Both the position numbers and the translations under genes were made by a program. A stretch of 64,000 nucleotides of DNA from Pseudomonas sp. Irchel 3A7 (GTDB lineage Bacteria > Pseudomonadota > Gammaproteobacteria > Pseudomonadales > Pseudomonadaceae). Below are positions 41,261 to 50,007 of the stretch, piece after piece (position 1 is the stretch's first letter; each line of letters starts with the position of its first letter). The DNA lies in NCBI RefSeq assembly GCF_900187565.1, contig NZ_FYED01000010.1:186001-250000 (forward strand). Direction: 5' to 3'. The notes below the pieces were generated by a model, which did not search any database, had not been told where the DNA came from, and worked only from the letters and a program-made list of their open reading frames with translations.

Positions 41261-42442
41261 ATGGCCAACAAGGCAAGCTTCAACTGGATCGACCCGTTGC
41301 TGCTGGATCAGCAACTGACCGAAGAAGAGCGCATGGTGCGCGACAGCGCCCAGCAGTTCGCCGCTGACAAGCTGGCGCCACGGGTGCTGGAGGCGTTTCG
41401 TCATGAACAGACTGACCCGGCAATTTTTCGCGAGATGGGCGAGACCGGCCTGCTGGGCGCCACCATTCCTGAAGCCTACGGTGGCAGTGGCCTGAACTAT
41501 GTGTGCTATGGCCTGATCGCCCGGGAAGTCGAGCGCGTGGACTCGGGCTATCGCTCAATGATGAGCGTGCAATCCTCGCTGGTGATGGTGCCGATCAATG
41601 AGTTCGGCAACGAAGCCACCAAGCAGAAGTACCTGCCAAAGCTGGCCAGCGGTCATTACATCGGCTGTTTTGGTCTGACCGAACCGAACCATGGCTCCGA
41701 TCCGGGCTCGATGATTACCCGGGCGCGAAAAGTCGACGGTGGTTACCGCCTGACCGGGAGCAAGATGTGGATCACCAATAGCCCGATCGCCGATGTCTTC
41801 GTGGTCTGGGCCAAGGACGATGAAGGGCAGATTCGCGGTTTTGTCCTGGAGAAGGGCTGGCAGGGCCTGAGTGCGCCGGTTATTCACGGCAAGGTCGGGC
41901 TGCGTGCGTCGATCACCGGTGAAATCGTCATGGACAATGTGTTCTGTCCTGAAGAGAACGCCTTCCCGGATGTGCGCGGTCTGCGCGGTCCGTTCACCTG
42001 CCTGAACTCGGCGCGTTACGGCATCGCCTGGGGCGCGCTGGGTGCGGCCGAAGATTGCTGGCACACCGCGCGCCAATACGTGCTGGATCGCCAGCAGTTC
42101 GGTCGCCCGCTGGCTGCCAACCAGTTGATCCAGAAAAAGCTGGCGGACATGCAGACCGAAATTACCCTGGCCCTGCAAGGTTGCCTGCGTCTGGGGCGGA
42201 TGAAGGACGAAGGTACCGCCGCGGTCGAAATCACCTCGATCATGAAGCGCAACAGTTGCGGCAAGTCGCTGGACATCGCGCGCCTGGCGCGGGACATGTT
42301 GGGTGGCAATGGCATCAGCGACGAGTTCGGCGTGGCCCGTCATCTGGTCAATCTGGAAGTGGTCAACACCTACGAAGGCACCCACGACGTGCATGCGTTG
42401 ATCCTCGGTCGGGCGCAGACCGGTCTCCAGGCGTTTTTCTGA
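41261..42442 (+). CDS. gcdH: Glutaryl-CoA dehydrogenase
   Basis: This 393-residue acyl-CoA dehydrogenase has the GCDH pattern: FNWIDPLLLDQQLTEEERMV, GATIPEAYGGSGLNYVCYGL, CFGLTEPNHGSDPGSMITRA (with the Arg for the glutaryl carboxylate), and the catalytic Glu in NTYEGTHDVHALILGRAQTG. It oxidises and decarboxylates glutaryl-CoA to crotonyl-CoA and CO2. As the last gene of the rightward operon it closes the route from pimeloyl-CoA; pseudomonads often carry another gcdH for lysine breakdown. CGGAG precedes the ATG. Confidence 0.95.
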   Translation: MANKASFNWIDPLLLDQQLTEEERMVRDSAQQFAADKLAPRVLEAFRHEQTDPAIFREMGETGLLGATIPEAYGGSGLNYVCYGLIAREVERVDSGYRSMMSVQSSLVMVPINEFGNEATKQKYLPKLASGHYIGCFGLTEPNHGSDPGSMITRARKVDGGYRLTGSKMWITNSPIADVFVVWAKDDEGQIRGFVLEKGWQGLSAPVIHGKVGLRASITGEIVMDNVFCPEENAFPDVRGLRGPFTCLNSARYGIAWGALGAAEDCWHTARQYVLDRQQFGRPLAANQLIQKKLADMQTEITLALQGCLRLGRMKDEGTAAVEITSIMKRNSCGKSLDIARLARDMLGGNGISDEFGVARHLVNLEVVNTYEGTHDVHALILGRAQTGLQAFF

Positions 42443-42497
42443 TGTTCGTCTGACAACAAGTGTTCGACCGGCAAATCTGAAGCCGGCGACAAGCCAG

Positions 42498-42531
42498 AAA
42501 AAGGCGATGGTCATGACACCATCGCCTTTTT
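42498..42531. terminator. Bidirectional intrinsic terminator
   Basis: A perfect 14-base stem, AAAAAGGCGATGGT (42498-42511) and ACCATCGCCTTTTT (42518-42531), has a six-base loop. It ends the rightward gcdH operon and the leftward nitroreductase operon, with U-runs in both directions. Confidence 0.93.
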
Positions 42532-42547
42532 CATTGTGCCTGGCTGC

Positions 42548-43237
42548 CTACCCCGGCACGCGCTCAGGGAAACCATGAAAGGACGTGAACGCGGCGACCG
42601 GCTCGCGCTGTGTCTGCAGGCTGTTTTCCGGTGCATCGCGGTCCTCATGCCCGAGTGCGATGCCGCAGACCAGGATGTCCTCATCCGCCAGGGGTACATG
42701 ACGGCGGACGATCTGGTGATACCAGGCGAACGCGGCCTGGGGGCAGGTGTGCAGGCCCTGCCCGCGTGCGGCAAGCATGATGTTTTGAATGAACATGCCC
42801 AGGTCGATGTAGCTGCCGGTATTGAGTCGGCGATCGAGGCTGATCAACAGGCCGACCGGCGCGTCGAAGAAGTGAAAGTTGCGCAGGTTCTGATGCTCGC
42901 GGGCCTCGCGATCGTTGCGGTCGATGCCGAGCGCTTCATACAGGCCATAACCGGATGCGCGGCGACGGCTCTGATAGGGTTCGAACCAGTTGTCCGGGTA
43001 GTACTGATATTCAGGGTCATGCTGACCGGGTTGGGTTGTGGTAGACGCCAGGATATCGGCACACAGCGCCTGCTTGGCATCGCCGGTCAGCGCATGGACA
43101 TGCCATGGCTGCACGTTGTTGCCGCTGGGCGCGCGCGCGGCGACCTTGAGGATATGTTCAATCACCGGCTTCGAAATGCCCATGGGCAGGAAGCGGCGGA
43201 CCGATTTGCGTGAGCGTATAGCGTTGTCTACGTGCAT
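42548..43237 (-). CDS. Nitroreductase-family flavoprotein
   Basis: This 229-residue nitroreductase-fold protein has the FMN pattern at the N-terminus (AIRSRKSVRRFLP) and ARAPSGNNVQPWHVHAL, and GLHTCPQAAFAWYHQIVRRH and VCGIALGHED at the C-terminal half. Family members use FMN and NAD(P)H to reduce nitro groups, quinones or enoyl-type bonds. It is the last gene of the leftward nine-gene operon, 25 bases after the MaoC-like gene, with GGAGA before the ATG. The physiological substrate is unknown. Confidence 0.9.
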   Translation of the reverse strand: MHVDNAIRSRKSVRRFLPMGISKPVIEHILKVAARAPSGNNVQPWHVHALTGDAKQALCADILASTTTQPGQHDPEYQYYPDNWFEPYQSRRRASGYGLYEALGIDRNDREAREHQNLRNFHFFDAPVGLLISLDRRLNTGSYIDLGMFIQNIMLAARGQGLHTCPQAAFAWYHQIVRRHVPLADEDILVCGIALGHEDRDAPENSLQTQREPVAAFTSFHGFPERVPG

Positions 43238-43262
43238 GGATTTTCTCCGGATTTTGCGCGGT

Positions 43263-44036
43263 TCAATCGAGTTCGGCGTAGCCTCTGATTCGAATACGAT
43301 TGTGCTCGTTGGCCAGTATGAGATTTAGACGGGTGCCGCCTGCCTGGTACAGCCTCGGGTGATCTCCCAGGGCAATGGGCGACAGGAATCGCACGCCAAA
43401 ACGGCGCAGGCGCGAACCAGGCAGTAGACTGCCGAGTAACCCCATTCCGAGCATGCCCTGGGCAAACACGTCCGGGTGCCCGGCCATCTGCGCAATGGCC
43501 GGTTCCAGATGGACGCGGTTGTGATCCCCCGAGGCGCTGGCAAAGGCCCGGATCTGTTCCCGATTGATCTCGGTTGCGGCAAGTACAGGTTGCGTGTCTT
43601 GGGTCTCGAGCACCGGCCCGACGCTGGGTGCGCCCGGTTTCAGCAGGGCAACGTAGAGACTGAGCATCTCGCACGCCAGTGAACCGTCCGCGGCGAACAA
43701 CCGGGTTTGCTTGTGCAGCAGGCTGAAACGCGGCTTGGTGATGACCTCGCTCAGGTGTGCGCTGCTGCGGTAGACGAGGCCTGGTTGCAATGGCTGGAGG
43801 TAGCGGAAATGTTGTTCGCCATGCAGCAGTTGATGGGCCTCAAGCCCGGTCAAAGTGAACAGCTGCCTGACCACGTCCCGGTCCATGTCGGCACTGTAGG
43901 CCAGGGTCGGCGGCTGATTGCAGTTCGGGGGCATGCCAATGGCCTGATTGAGGGCTAAAACGCGCTCGGCATCGAACGACCATTGGTATTCAGGGAACCG
44001 GTAGCCAGCAAGCGCAGTGAGACCCATGCCGGTCAC
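43263..44036 (-). CDS. MaoC-like double-hotdog acyl-CoA hydratase
   Basis: This 257-residue protein consists of two hotdog halves. The N-terminal half (FTLTGLEAHQLLHGEQHFRY, VYRSSAHLSEVITKPRFSLL) is the degenerate one. The C-terminal half has the hydratase-2 motif ASASGDHNRVHLEP, with Asp and His for (R)-specific hydration of 2-enoyl-CoA, then AQGMLGMGLLGSLLPG. The start ATG overlaps the stop of the preceding dehydrogenase gene (ATGA). A role in adding water to a 2-enoyl-CoA made from the substrate of the adjacent synthetase is likely. Confidence 0.85.
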   Translation of the reverse strand: MTGMGLTALAGYRFPEYQWSFDAERVLALNQAIGMPPNCNQPPTLAYSADMDRDVVRQLFTLTGLEAHQLLHGEQHFRYLQPLQPGLVYRSSAHLSEVITKPRFSLLHKQTRLFAADGSLACEMLSLYVALLKPGAPSVGPVLETQDTQPVLAATEINREQIRAFASASGDHNRVHLEPAIAQMAGHPDVFAQGMLGMGLLGSLLPGSRLRRFGVRFLSPIALGDHPRLYQAGGTRLNLILANEHNRIRIRGYAELD

Positions 44037-44791
44037 CAGCCGCCAGACACGCTGAGCGACTCACCGGTGATGGCGCGTGCAGCGTGGGAGGCGAGGTAAA
44101 CAGCGCTGTCGCCGATCTCGCTGGGCTCCAGCAGGCGCTTGAGGGGTTGGCGCGCCAGGATATGGCGTTGCAGGGCTTGCTCTTCGCTGATGTGGTCCTG
44201 GGCCGCCAACTGCGGCAGCTGGTTTTCCACCAGAGAAGTGCGCACGGCGCCAGGTAATATAGCGTTGGCGGTGATCCCTTGATTCACGGTTTCAAGGGCC
44301 AGGGTCCGGGTCAGGCCGATCAGGCCGTGTTTGGCGGCCACGTAGGCGCTCTTGTAGGGCGAGGCCAGTTTGCCGTGCACCGAGGCGATATTGATGATGC
44401 GCCCGCTCCGCTGTTCGAGCATGCCCGGCAGGGCGTGTTTGCTCATCAGGAAAGGCCCCGTCAGCATCACGGCCAACAGGGTGTTCCATTGCGACAGCGG
44501 GAACTCCTGCACGGGCGCGATGTGCTGCAGTCCGGCGTTGTTCACCAGCACATCCACTGCGCCGTGCTCCGCCAGCAGTTGCTCATAAAAGGAGACGATC
44601 TGCGCTTCGCTGGTGACGTCCAGCGCATAGGCGCGGGCGTTGGGCAGGCTGTTCGCCGCCTGCTCGGCGGCCGTCAGATTGACGTCGCACAAGGCCACGA
44701 AATCACCCTGGGCGGCGAAGGCCCGGGCAATCGCCAGGCCGATGCCCTGGGCGGCGCCGGTAACCACTACGGTACGTTGCGTCCGGTTCAT
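44033..44791 (-). CDS. SDR, 3-hydroxybutyrate-dehydrogenase-like
   Basis: This 252-residue short-chain dehydrogenase has VVTGAAQGIGLAIARAFA, VLVNNAGLQHIAPVQEFPLS, INIASVHGKLASPYKSAYVA (Ser, then YVAAK with Tyr and Lys) and the terminal SGGW. The LQHIAPVQEFP and VHGKLASPYKSAYVAAKHG pieces are those of bacterial (R)-3-hydroxybutyrate dehydrogenases. ATG 44791 follows GGGAG by eight bases and lies two bases after the stop of the acyl-CoA synthetase gene. It may act on a 3-hydroxy acid or 3-hydroxyacyl-CoA of the same pathway. Confidence 0.88.
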   Translation of the reverse strand: MNRTQRTVVVTGAAQGIGLAIARAFAAQGDFVALCDVNLTAAEQAANSLPNARAYALDVTSEAQIVSFYEQLLAEHGAVDVLVNNAGLQHIAPVQEFPLSQWNTLLAVMLTGPFLMSKHALPGMLEQRSGRIINIASVHGKLASPYKSAYVAAKHGLIGLTRTLALETVNQGITANAILPGAVRTSLVENQLPQLAAQDHISEEQALQRHILARQPLKRLLEPSEIGDSAVYLASHAARAITGESLSVSGGW

Positions 44792-44793
44792 GT

Positions 44794-46758
44794 TCAGGCT
44801 CCCGTTGATGCCGGTTGCTGGTGGCAGCGACTGATGACGCCAAGGGCGGCGGGATTTTCCATCGACGTCAGGTCGCCGGCGTCCTGGCCCAGATAAGCGG
44901 CGCGAATCACCCGGCGCATGACCTTGCCATTGCGGGTCTTGGGCAGCTCGCTGACGTAGTGCAAATGCTTGGGGCGCATCGCCTTGCCCAGCCGGGCACC
45001 AATCAGGCCAAGCAGTTCCGTTTCCAGTTCGGGGGTCGGTTCGCTGCCTGGAAGGAGCACCACGAAGCACACCGGGGCTTCACCCTTGATCTCGTCGGGA
45101 ATGCCGATGGCCCCGGCTTCCAGCACCTGGGCGTGGCTGACCAGGATCGACTCCATTTCGGCTGGGCCGATCCGCTTGCCGGCCACGTTCAAGGTGTCAT
45201 CGGAGCGACCGGTGATGGTCCAGAAACCTTCGTCATCGATGATCGCCCAGTCGCCGTGCACCCAGGTTTCAGGGAAACGGTTGAAGTACGAGTCTTCATA
45301 GCGCTGCGGTTCCTGCCAGAAGCTTTGGGTCATGCCGATCCATGGCTGGCGCAGCACCAGCTCGCCCAGCGTCTGGCGCACCGGCTGGCCCTGGCTATCG
45401 CAGACATCAGCCGCCATGCCCGGCATGCGACTGTTGAAGGTCACCGGGGATATCGGCTTGATCAGTACATTGGTCAGGATGCCGCCGCCGATTTCGGTGC
45501 CACCGGCATAGTTGATGATCGGATAACGGCCCTGGCCTACGGTGTTGAATAGCCACAGCCAGGGCTCCGGGTTCCAGGGCTCGCCGGTCGAGGTGAAGGT
45601 GCGCAAGGCGCTCAGGTCATGACCTTGGGCAACGGCATCACCATGCTGCATCAGCGAACGGACCAGCGTGGGTGATACGCCGATGTGGGTGGCCTGATGG
45701 CGTGCGCCCAGCGTCCACACCCGATCCGCTTGCGGGTAGTCCGGCGAGCCTTCATAGATGATGGCGCAGGCACCGTTGATCAGGCTGCCGAAGACCACCA
45801 CCGGGCCGGTCAGCCAGCCCATGTCGGTGATCCAGAACAGGCGGTCGTTCTGTCCGACATCCATGCACAAACCCACATCCAGTGCCGCCTTGAGCGGAAA
45901 TCCGCTGTGGGTATGCACCGCGCCCTTGGGCTTGCCGGTGGTGCCGGAGGTATAAATGATCATCATCGGTGACTGGCTGTCCATGACCGCTGTCGGGCAC
46001 TGGCTGCCGTCACAGGCTTGCAGTGTGGCAAAGTCCAGATCGCGGTTTGAATGCCAGGGGATGTCCCGCCCCAGGCGCCGCACCACCACCACTTTTTCCA
46101 GCGACGGGCTCAGTGCGGCAGCCTTGTCGGCCTCTTCCTTCATGGCAATCACTCTGCCACGCCGCATGAAGCCGTCGGCAGTGATCAGCAATTTGGCCCC
46201 GCAGGCTTCAATGCGCGTGGCCAGTGCTTCGGCGCCATAGCCGGAGAAGGCGGGCGTGAAAATCGCACCGAGCTTGACCACCGCCAACAACGCGACCACG
46301 GTCTCGATCAGCATCGGCATGAAGATGGCCACGCGGTCACCGCTGACCACGCCCAGTTCGCTCAGGCCCTGTGCGACGTTGTTGACCCGTCGCGCCAGCT
46401 CGCCATAGCTCACTTCAAGACACTGGCCGTCTTCACCTTCCCAGATCAACGCGGCTTTCTGCGCGTGCTCCGGGTCGACAGCCCAGCGCTCCAGCGCCGT
46501 GCGCAGGATGTTGAGCCGGCCGCCCTCGTACCAGCGCGGATGCTTGATGCCACCAGCGGTATTGAGTGGCGTTTGATAGGGCGCATCCCAGACAATGCCG
46601 AGGGCCTGTTCCAGGGCGCTGGCGAACCATTGCGGATCGTTAGTGGAACGCTCGATGAAGGCGTCATGGTCAGTCTCGCCCACTTTCTTCATCCACTGAT
46701 GCAGGCGCGTACGTCGAATGAAATCGGTTGACGGCGTCCAGACGGCGGAGGTGTTCAT
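44794..46758 (-). CDS. Acetyl-CoA-synthetase-like acyl-CoA synthetase
   Basis: This 654-residue AMP-forming synthetase has the ACS-type N-terminal segment, MIIYTSGTTGKPKGAVHTHS, the core WITDMGWLTGPVVVFGSLIN, INYAGGTEIGGG, the hinge TGRSDDTLNVAGKRIGPAE and LPKTRNGKVMRRVIR, with the lysine that is commonly acetylated. It would activate a small carboxylic acid; the specificity is not certain from sequence. ATG 46758 follows AAGGA by seven bases, better than ATG 46764. It follows livM after 29 bases and is part of the transporter operon, so it probably activates the acid that the transporter brings in. Confidence 0.9.
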   Translation of the reverse strand: MNTSAVWTPSTDFIRRTRLHQWMKKVGETDHDAFIERSTNDPQWFASALEQALGIVWDAPYQTPLNTAGGIKHPRWYEGGRLNILRTALERWAVDPEHAQKAALIWEGEDGQCLEVSYGELARRVNNVAQGLSELGVVSGDRVAIFMPMLIETVVALLAVVKLGAIFTPAFSGYGAEALATRIEACGAKLLITADGFMRRGRVIAMKEEADKAAALSPSLEKVVVVRRLGRDIPWHSNRDLDFATLQACDGSQCPTAVMDSQSPMMIIYTSGTTGKPKGAVHTHSGFPLKAALDVGLCMDVGQNDRLFWITDMGWLTGPVVVFGSLINGACAIIYEGSPDYPQADRVWTLGARHQATHIGVSPTLVRSLMQHGDAVAQGHDLSALRTFTSTGEPWNPEPWLWLFNTVGQGRYPIINYAGGTEIGGGILTNVLIKPISPVTFNSRMPGMAADVCDSQGQPVRQTLGELVLRQPWIGMTQSFWQEPQRYEDSYFNRFPETWVHGDWAIIDDEGFWTITGRSDDTLNVAGKRIGPAEMESILVSHAQVLEAGAIGIPDEIKGEAPVCFVVLLPGSEPTPELETELLGLIGARLGKAMRPKHLHYVSELPKTRNGKVMRRVIRAAYLGQDAGDLTSMENPAALGVISRCHQQPASTGA

Positions 46759-46787
46759 GGTCATGTCCTTATCGCTGATCAATGGGG

Positions 46788-47771
46788 TCACTTGAAATTC
46801 TTCTTCACAAGCAGCTTGATCGATCCGACTACACCGCAGCGGAAGCAGAGTACGCAGAGCACGAAAATGCAGCCGAGGATCGGGGTGCCCCAGGTGCCCA
46901 GCGGCGATTGCGCCAGCAGGTGTTGCAGCGAGATCACAATGCCGGCACCGACGAAAGGGCCGAGCAGGGTGCCGACGCCGCCGAGCAAGGTCATCAGCAC
47001 CACCTCGCCGGACATGTGCCAGTGTGCATCCGACAAGGTTGCCAGCTGAAACACCACGGCCTTGGTGGAACCAGCCAGGCCGGCGATGCCTGATGAAATG
47101 ACGAAGGCCAGCCACTTATACCGAGTGACGTTGTAACCCAGTGACGTGGCGCGGTCTTCGTTCTCGCGAATCGCCTGCAGAATCTGCCCGAAAGGCGAGT
47201 GCACCACGCGCTTGACCAGGGCGAAGCCAAGCACGGTGATGGCCAGCACGAAGTAGTACATGGCGTGGTTGTCCGCCAGGTCGATGAAACCCAGCAGCTT
47301 GCCGCGACTGATGCCGTGCAGGCCATCTTCGCCGCCGGTGGCGGGCACCTTGAGGAACAGGAAGTAGAGCAGTTGCGCGAGGGCCAGGGTGATCATCGCG
47401 AAGTAAATGCCCTGCCTGCGAATCGCCAGTGCACCGAACAGCGCACCAACCAGCGCGGCAGCGGCAGTACCGACGATGATCGCCAATTCCGGGCCGATGC
47501 CCGGGTGTTGGCTCAACAGATAGCCGGTGCTGTAGCCGCCCGCGGCAAGAAACGCGGCATGCCCGAAAGACAGCAGGCCGGTATAGCCCAGCAACAGGTT
47601 GAACGAGCAGGCAAACAGGCCGAAGCACAACAGCTTCATCAGGAACACCGGGTAGGCGACCCAGGGGGCGATCAAGCCGATCGCGATCAGCGTGATGTAC
47701 AGGGTGTTGAGCTGGCGTTGCTCACGGATCCCGCGCTGTTGCGCGAAGGTCAGTAGAGATTGAGTGTTCAT
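46788..47771 (-). CDS. livM: Branched-chain-type ABC permease (LivM)
   Basis: This 327-residue integral membrane protein has about ten helices and LivM-type blocks: LGYTGLLSFGHAAFLAAGGY, and TGGEDGLHGISRGKLLGFID in the loop before the C-terminal half. GGVGTLLGPFVGAGIVISL lies near the end. It forms the channel with LivH. GGAGG lies nine bases before the ATG; it is four bases after the livH stop. Many proteins of this family in catabolic clusters move aromatic or alicyclic acids rather than branched-chain amino acids. Confidence 0.93.
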   Translation of the reverse strand: MNTQSLLTFAQQRGIREQRQLNTLYITLIAIGLIAPWVAYPVFLMKLLCFGLFACSFNLLLGYTGLLSFGHAAFLAAGGYSTGYLLSQHPGIGPELAIIVGTAAAALVGALFGALAIRRQGIYFAMITLALAQLLYFLFLKVPATGGEDGLHGISRGKLLGFIDLADNHAMYYFVLAITVLGFALVKRVVHSPFGQILQAIRENEDRATSLGYNVTRYKWLAFVISSGIAGLAGSTKAVVFQLATLSDAHWHMSGEVVLMTLLGGVGTLLGPFVGAGIVISLQHLLAQSPLGTWGTPILGCIFVLCVLCFRCGVVGSIKLLVKKNFK

Positions 47772-47775
47772 GGGC

Positions 47776-48663
47776 TTACGCCTCCTTTCCGAACAGACCG
47801 TTGGGGCGTACCAGCAGCACCAGGATCATCACGAGGAAAATCACGGTGCCGGATGATTCGGGCCAGAACACTTTGGTCAGGCCTTCGATCAGGCCCATGG
47901 CGACCCCGGTGAGGATCGCGCCCATGATCGAACCCATCCCGCCGATGACCACCACTGCGAACACCACGATCAGCAAGTTGGAGCCCATGGTCGGCGACAC
48001 CGAGTAGATCGGTGCCGCCAACACGCCGGCGAAGGCCGCCAATGCCACGCTGAAGCCGTAGGTGAGGGTGGTCAGCAGCGGCACGTTGACCCCGAAGGCC
48101 TGCATCAGCGCGGGCTTTTCGGTGCCCGCGCGAAGGTAGGCGCCCAGGCGCGTCTTCTCGATCACATACCAGGTGAACAGGCACATCCCCAAACCGGCCG
48201 CCAACACCCAGGCGCGGTAGGCCGGCAGGAACATGAAGTCCAGCTTGAAGCCGCCTTGCAGCGACGGCGGAATCGGATAATTGCTGCCAGACACGCCGAA
48301 CAAGTTGATGAAGCTGCCCTCGATGACCATGGCCAGGCCGAACGTCAACAACAGGCCGTAGAGATGATCCAGGTGCGCGATGCGCCGCAGCAGCAAGCGT
48401 TCGATCAATATCCCCAGGGCGCCGATCAACAGCGGCACCAGAAACAGTGCGGCCCAATAGTTCACGTTCAGATACTTGAGCAATAGCAGTGCGGTGAAGG
48501 CGCCCAGCATGTATTGAGCGCCGTGGGCGAAGTTGATGATCCGCAACAGGCCAAAGATCACCGCCAGGCCCAGGCTCAACAACGCATAGAACGCGCCGTT
48601 GATCAGGCCCAGCAGTAACTGGCCGAACAGCGCTGCCAGGGGTACCCCGAAAAGCATGGTCAT
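47776..48663 (-). CDS. livH: Branched-chain-type ABC permease (LivH)
   Basis: This 295-residue permease has about eight helices with family blocks LLLGLINGAFYALLSLGLAV, RIINFAHGAQYMLGAFTALL, VIEKTRLGAYLRAGTEKPAL, and GGMGSIMGAILTGVAMGLIE near the end. It pairs with LivM to form the channel. The ATG at 48663 follows GAGGA by eight bases. The gene is 21 bases after the substrate-binding-protein gene. Confidence 0.93.
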   Translation of the reverse strand: MTMLFGVPLAALFGQLLLGLINGAFYALLSLGLAVIFGLLRIINFAHGAQYMLGAFTALLLLKYLNVNYWAALFLVPLLIGALGILIERLLLRRIAHLDHLYGLLLTFGLAMVIEGSFINLFGVSGSNYPIPPSLQGGFKLDFMFLPAYRAWVLAAGLGMCLFTWYVIEKTRLGAYLRAGTEKPALMQAFGVNVPLLTTLTYGFSVALAAFAGVLAAPIYSVSPTMGSNLLIVVFAVVVIGGMGSIMGAILTGVAMGLIEGLTKVFWPESSGTVIFLVMILVLLVRPNGLFGKEA

Positions 48664-48684
48664 GTCAGTCGTCCTCGGGTTTTG

Positions 48685-49950
48685 TCACGGGCGCAAGGCG
48701 CTGGCGACCTTCTGATCAGCGTTCACCAACTTGCACTTGCTTTGCGAAAGCGGCAGGAAAGCCTCATCCGCAGGGATGGTGCCGAGGATCTTGAACAGGT
48801 CCCACTCACCCATGGACTCCTCGGGTGTTTTCACCTGGGCCAGATACATGTCATGCACCATGCGGCCATCGACCCGAACCCGGCCGTTCCTGGTGAACAT
48901 ATCGTTGATCGGGGTCTTCATCATGTACTCGCGCACGGTCTGCGGGTCGTCGGAGCCGGTGGCTTCGACCGCTTTGAGGTACTGATACGTGCTGGAGTAC
49001 ATGCCGGCCTGAACCATGGTCGGCATGCGCTTGGTCCGCTCGAAATAACGCTTGGCCCAGGCGCGGGATTCATCATTCATGTCCCAGTACCAGCCGGACA
49101 CGAACTTTGTCCCCTGGGCCGTGGGCAGGCCGATGGCTTTGATGTCGGTGATGAAGACCATGAGGCTGGCCAGGGTCTGGCCGGACTCCATCAGGCCGAA
49201 TTGCTTGGCGGTGGAAATGGCATTGACCAAATCGGAGCCGGCACTGGCAAGGCCGATGATCTTGGCGCCGGAGGCCTGGGCTTGCAGGATGTACGAGGAA
49301 AAATCGCTGGTCTGGAACGGGTGGTTGGCCTTGCCGATGACTTTTCCGCCGTTTTCGATCACGGCCTTCGACACCTGCGCTTCCATGGCGTGGCCAAAGG
49401 CGTAGTCGGCGCTGAGCATGTACCAGGTGTCACCGCCACTGGCGACGATGGCTTTGGCCGCTCCGTTGGAGACCGAGTAAGTGTCGTACACATAGTGCAG
49501 ATGGTTGGGCGTGCAGTATTCGTTGGTCAGGCTGGCAGCGGCGGCAGTGGAGACGATGGCGAAACGGTGCTTTTCCTCCACCAGCCGGGTGACCGCGATA
49601 GCCACCGGCGAGGCGTTCAAACCGGCGATCAGGTCGACATTGCGCCGGTCGATCCACTCGCGGCTGATGTTCGCGCCCAGGTCGGCGTTGTTCTTGTGGT
49701 CGGCGGAAAACAGCTCGACTTTGTTCTGGCCGATCTTGCCACCCATGTCCTCGATGGCCATGCGAATGGCTTCCAGGCCGCCTGGGCCGGCGAGATCGCT
49801 GTAGGGGCCGCTCAGGTCATCGAGGTAGCCGATGCGAATTTCATCGTCGCTGATGCTGGCTTGGGCAGGGCTGGCGAGCAGACCGGCGAACAGGCTGGCG
49901 ATGATCGTCCGGGTCATGGGGGCGGTACTGAAATTGAATGCTGCTGACAT
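48685..49950 (-). CDS. ABC substrate-binding protein, branched-chain/aromatic-acid type
   Basis: This 421-residue periplasmic protein has a signal segment MTRTIIASLFAGLLASPAQA before SISDDE. The Peripla_BP_6 pattern is clear: IRIGYLDDLSGPYSDLAGPG, ADHKNNADLGANISREWIDR, DLIAGLNASPVAIAVTRLVE, YMLSADYAFGHAMEAQVSKA, and DPQTVREYMMKTPINDMF. Relatives in catabolic clusters bind aromatic or alicyclic acids. ATG 49950 follows GGAGATTCGC; the GTG four codons before falls inside the ribosome site. AACAACAA lies in the leader. The regulatory link at 51787 points to cyclohexanecarboxylate or a derivative as ligand, which is inference. Confidence 0.9.
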   Translation of the reverse strand: MSAAFNFSTAPMTRTIIASLFAGLLASPAQASISDDEIRIGYLDDLSGPYSDLAGPGGLEAIRMAIEDMGGKIGQNKVELFSADHKNNADLGANISREWIDRRNVDLIAGLNASPVAIAVTRLVEEKHRFAIVSTAAAASLTNEYCTPNHLHYVYDTYSVSNGAAKAIVASGGDTWYMLSADYAFGHAMEAQVSKAVIENGGKVIGKANHPFQTSDFSSYILQAQASGAKIIGLASAGSDLVNAISTAKQFGLMESGQTLASLMVFITDIKAIGLPTAQGTKFVSGWYWDMNDESRAWAKRYFERTKRMPTMVQAGMYSSTYQYLKAVEATGSDDPQTVREYMMKTPINDMFTRNGRVRVDGRMVHDMYLAQVKTPEESMGEWDLFKILGTIPADEAFLPLSQSKCKLVNADQKVASALRP

Positions 49951-49980
49951 GCGAATCTCCACGGCTTGAGAGCGCGCTAA

Positions 49981-49988
49981 TTGTTGTT
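49981..49988 (-). promoter_or_regulatory. CA motif (Hfq/Crc) before binding-protein gene
   Basis: Minus-strand AACAACAA, 31 bases upstream of the ATG at 49950, in the 57-base gap after livF. Confidence 0.55.
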
Positions 49989-50007
49989 ATGGGTCGGTAC
50001 AGCAGGG

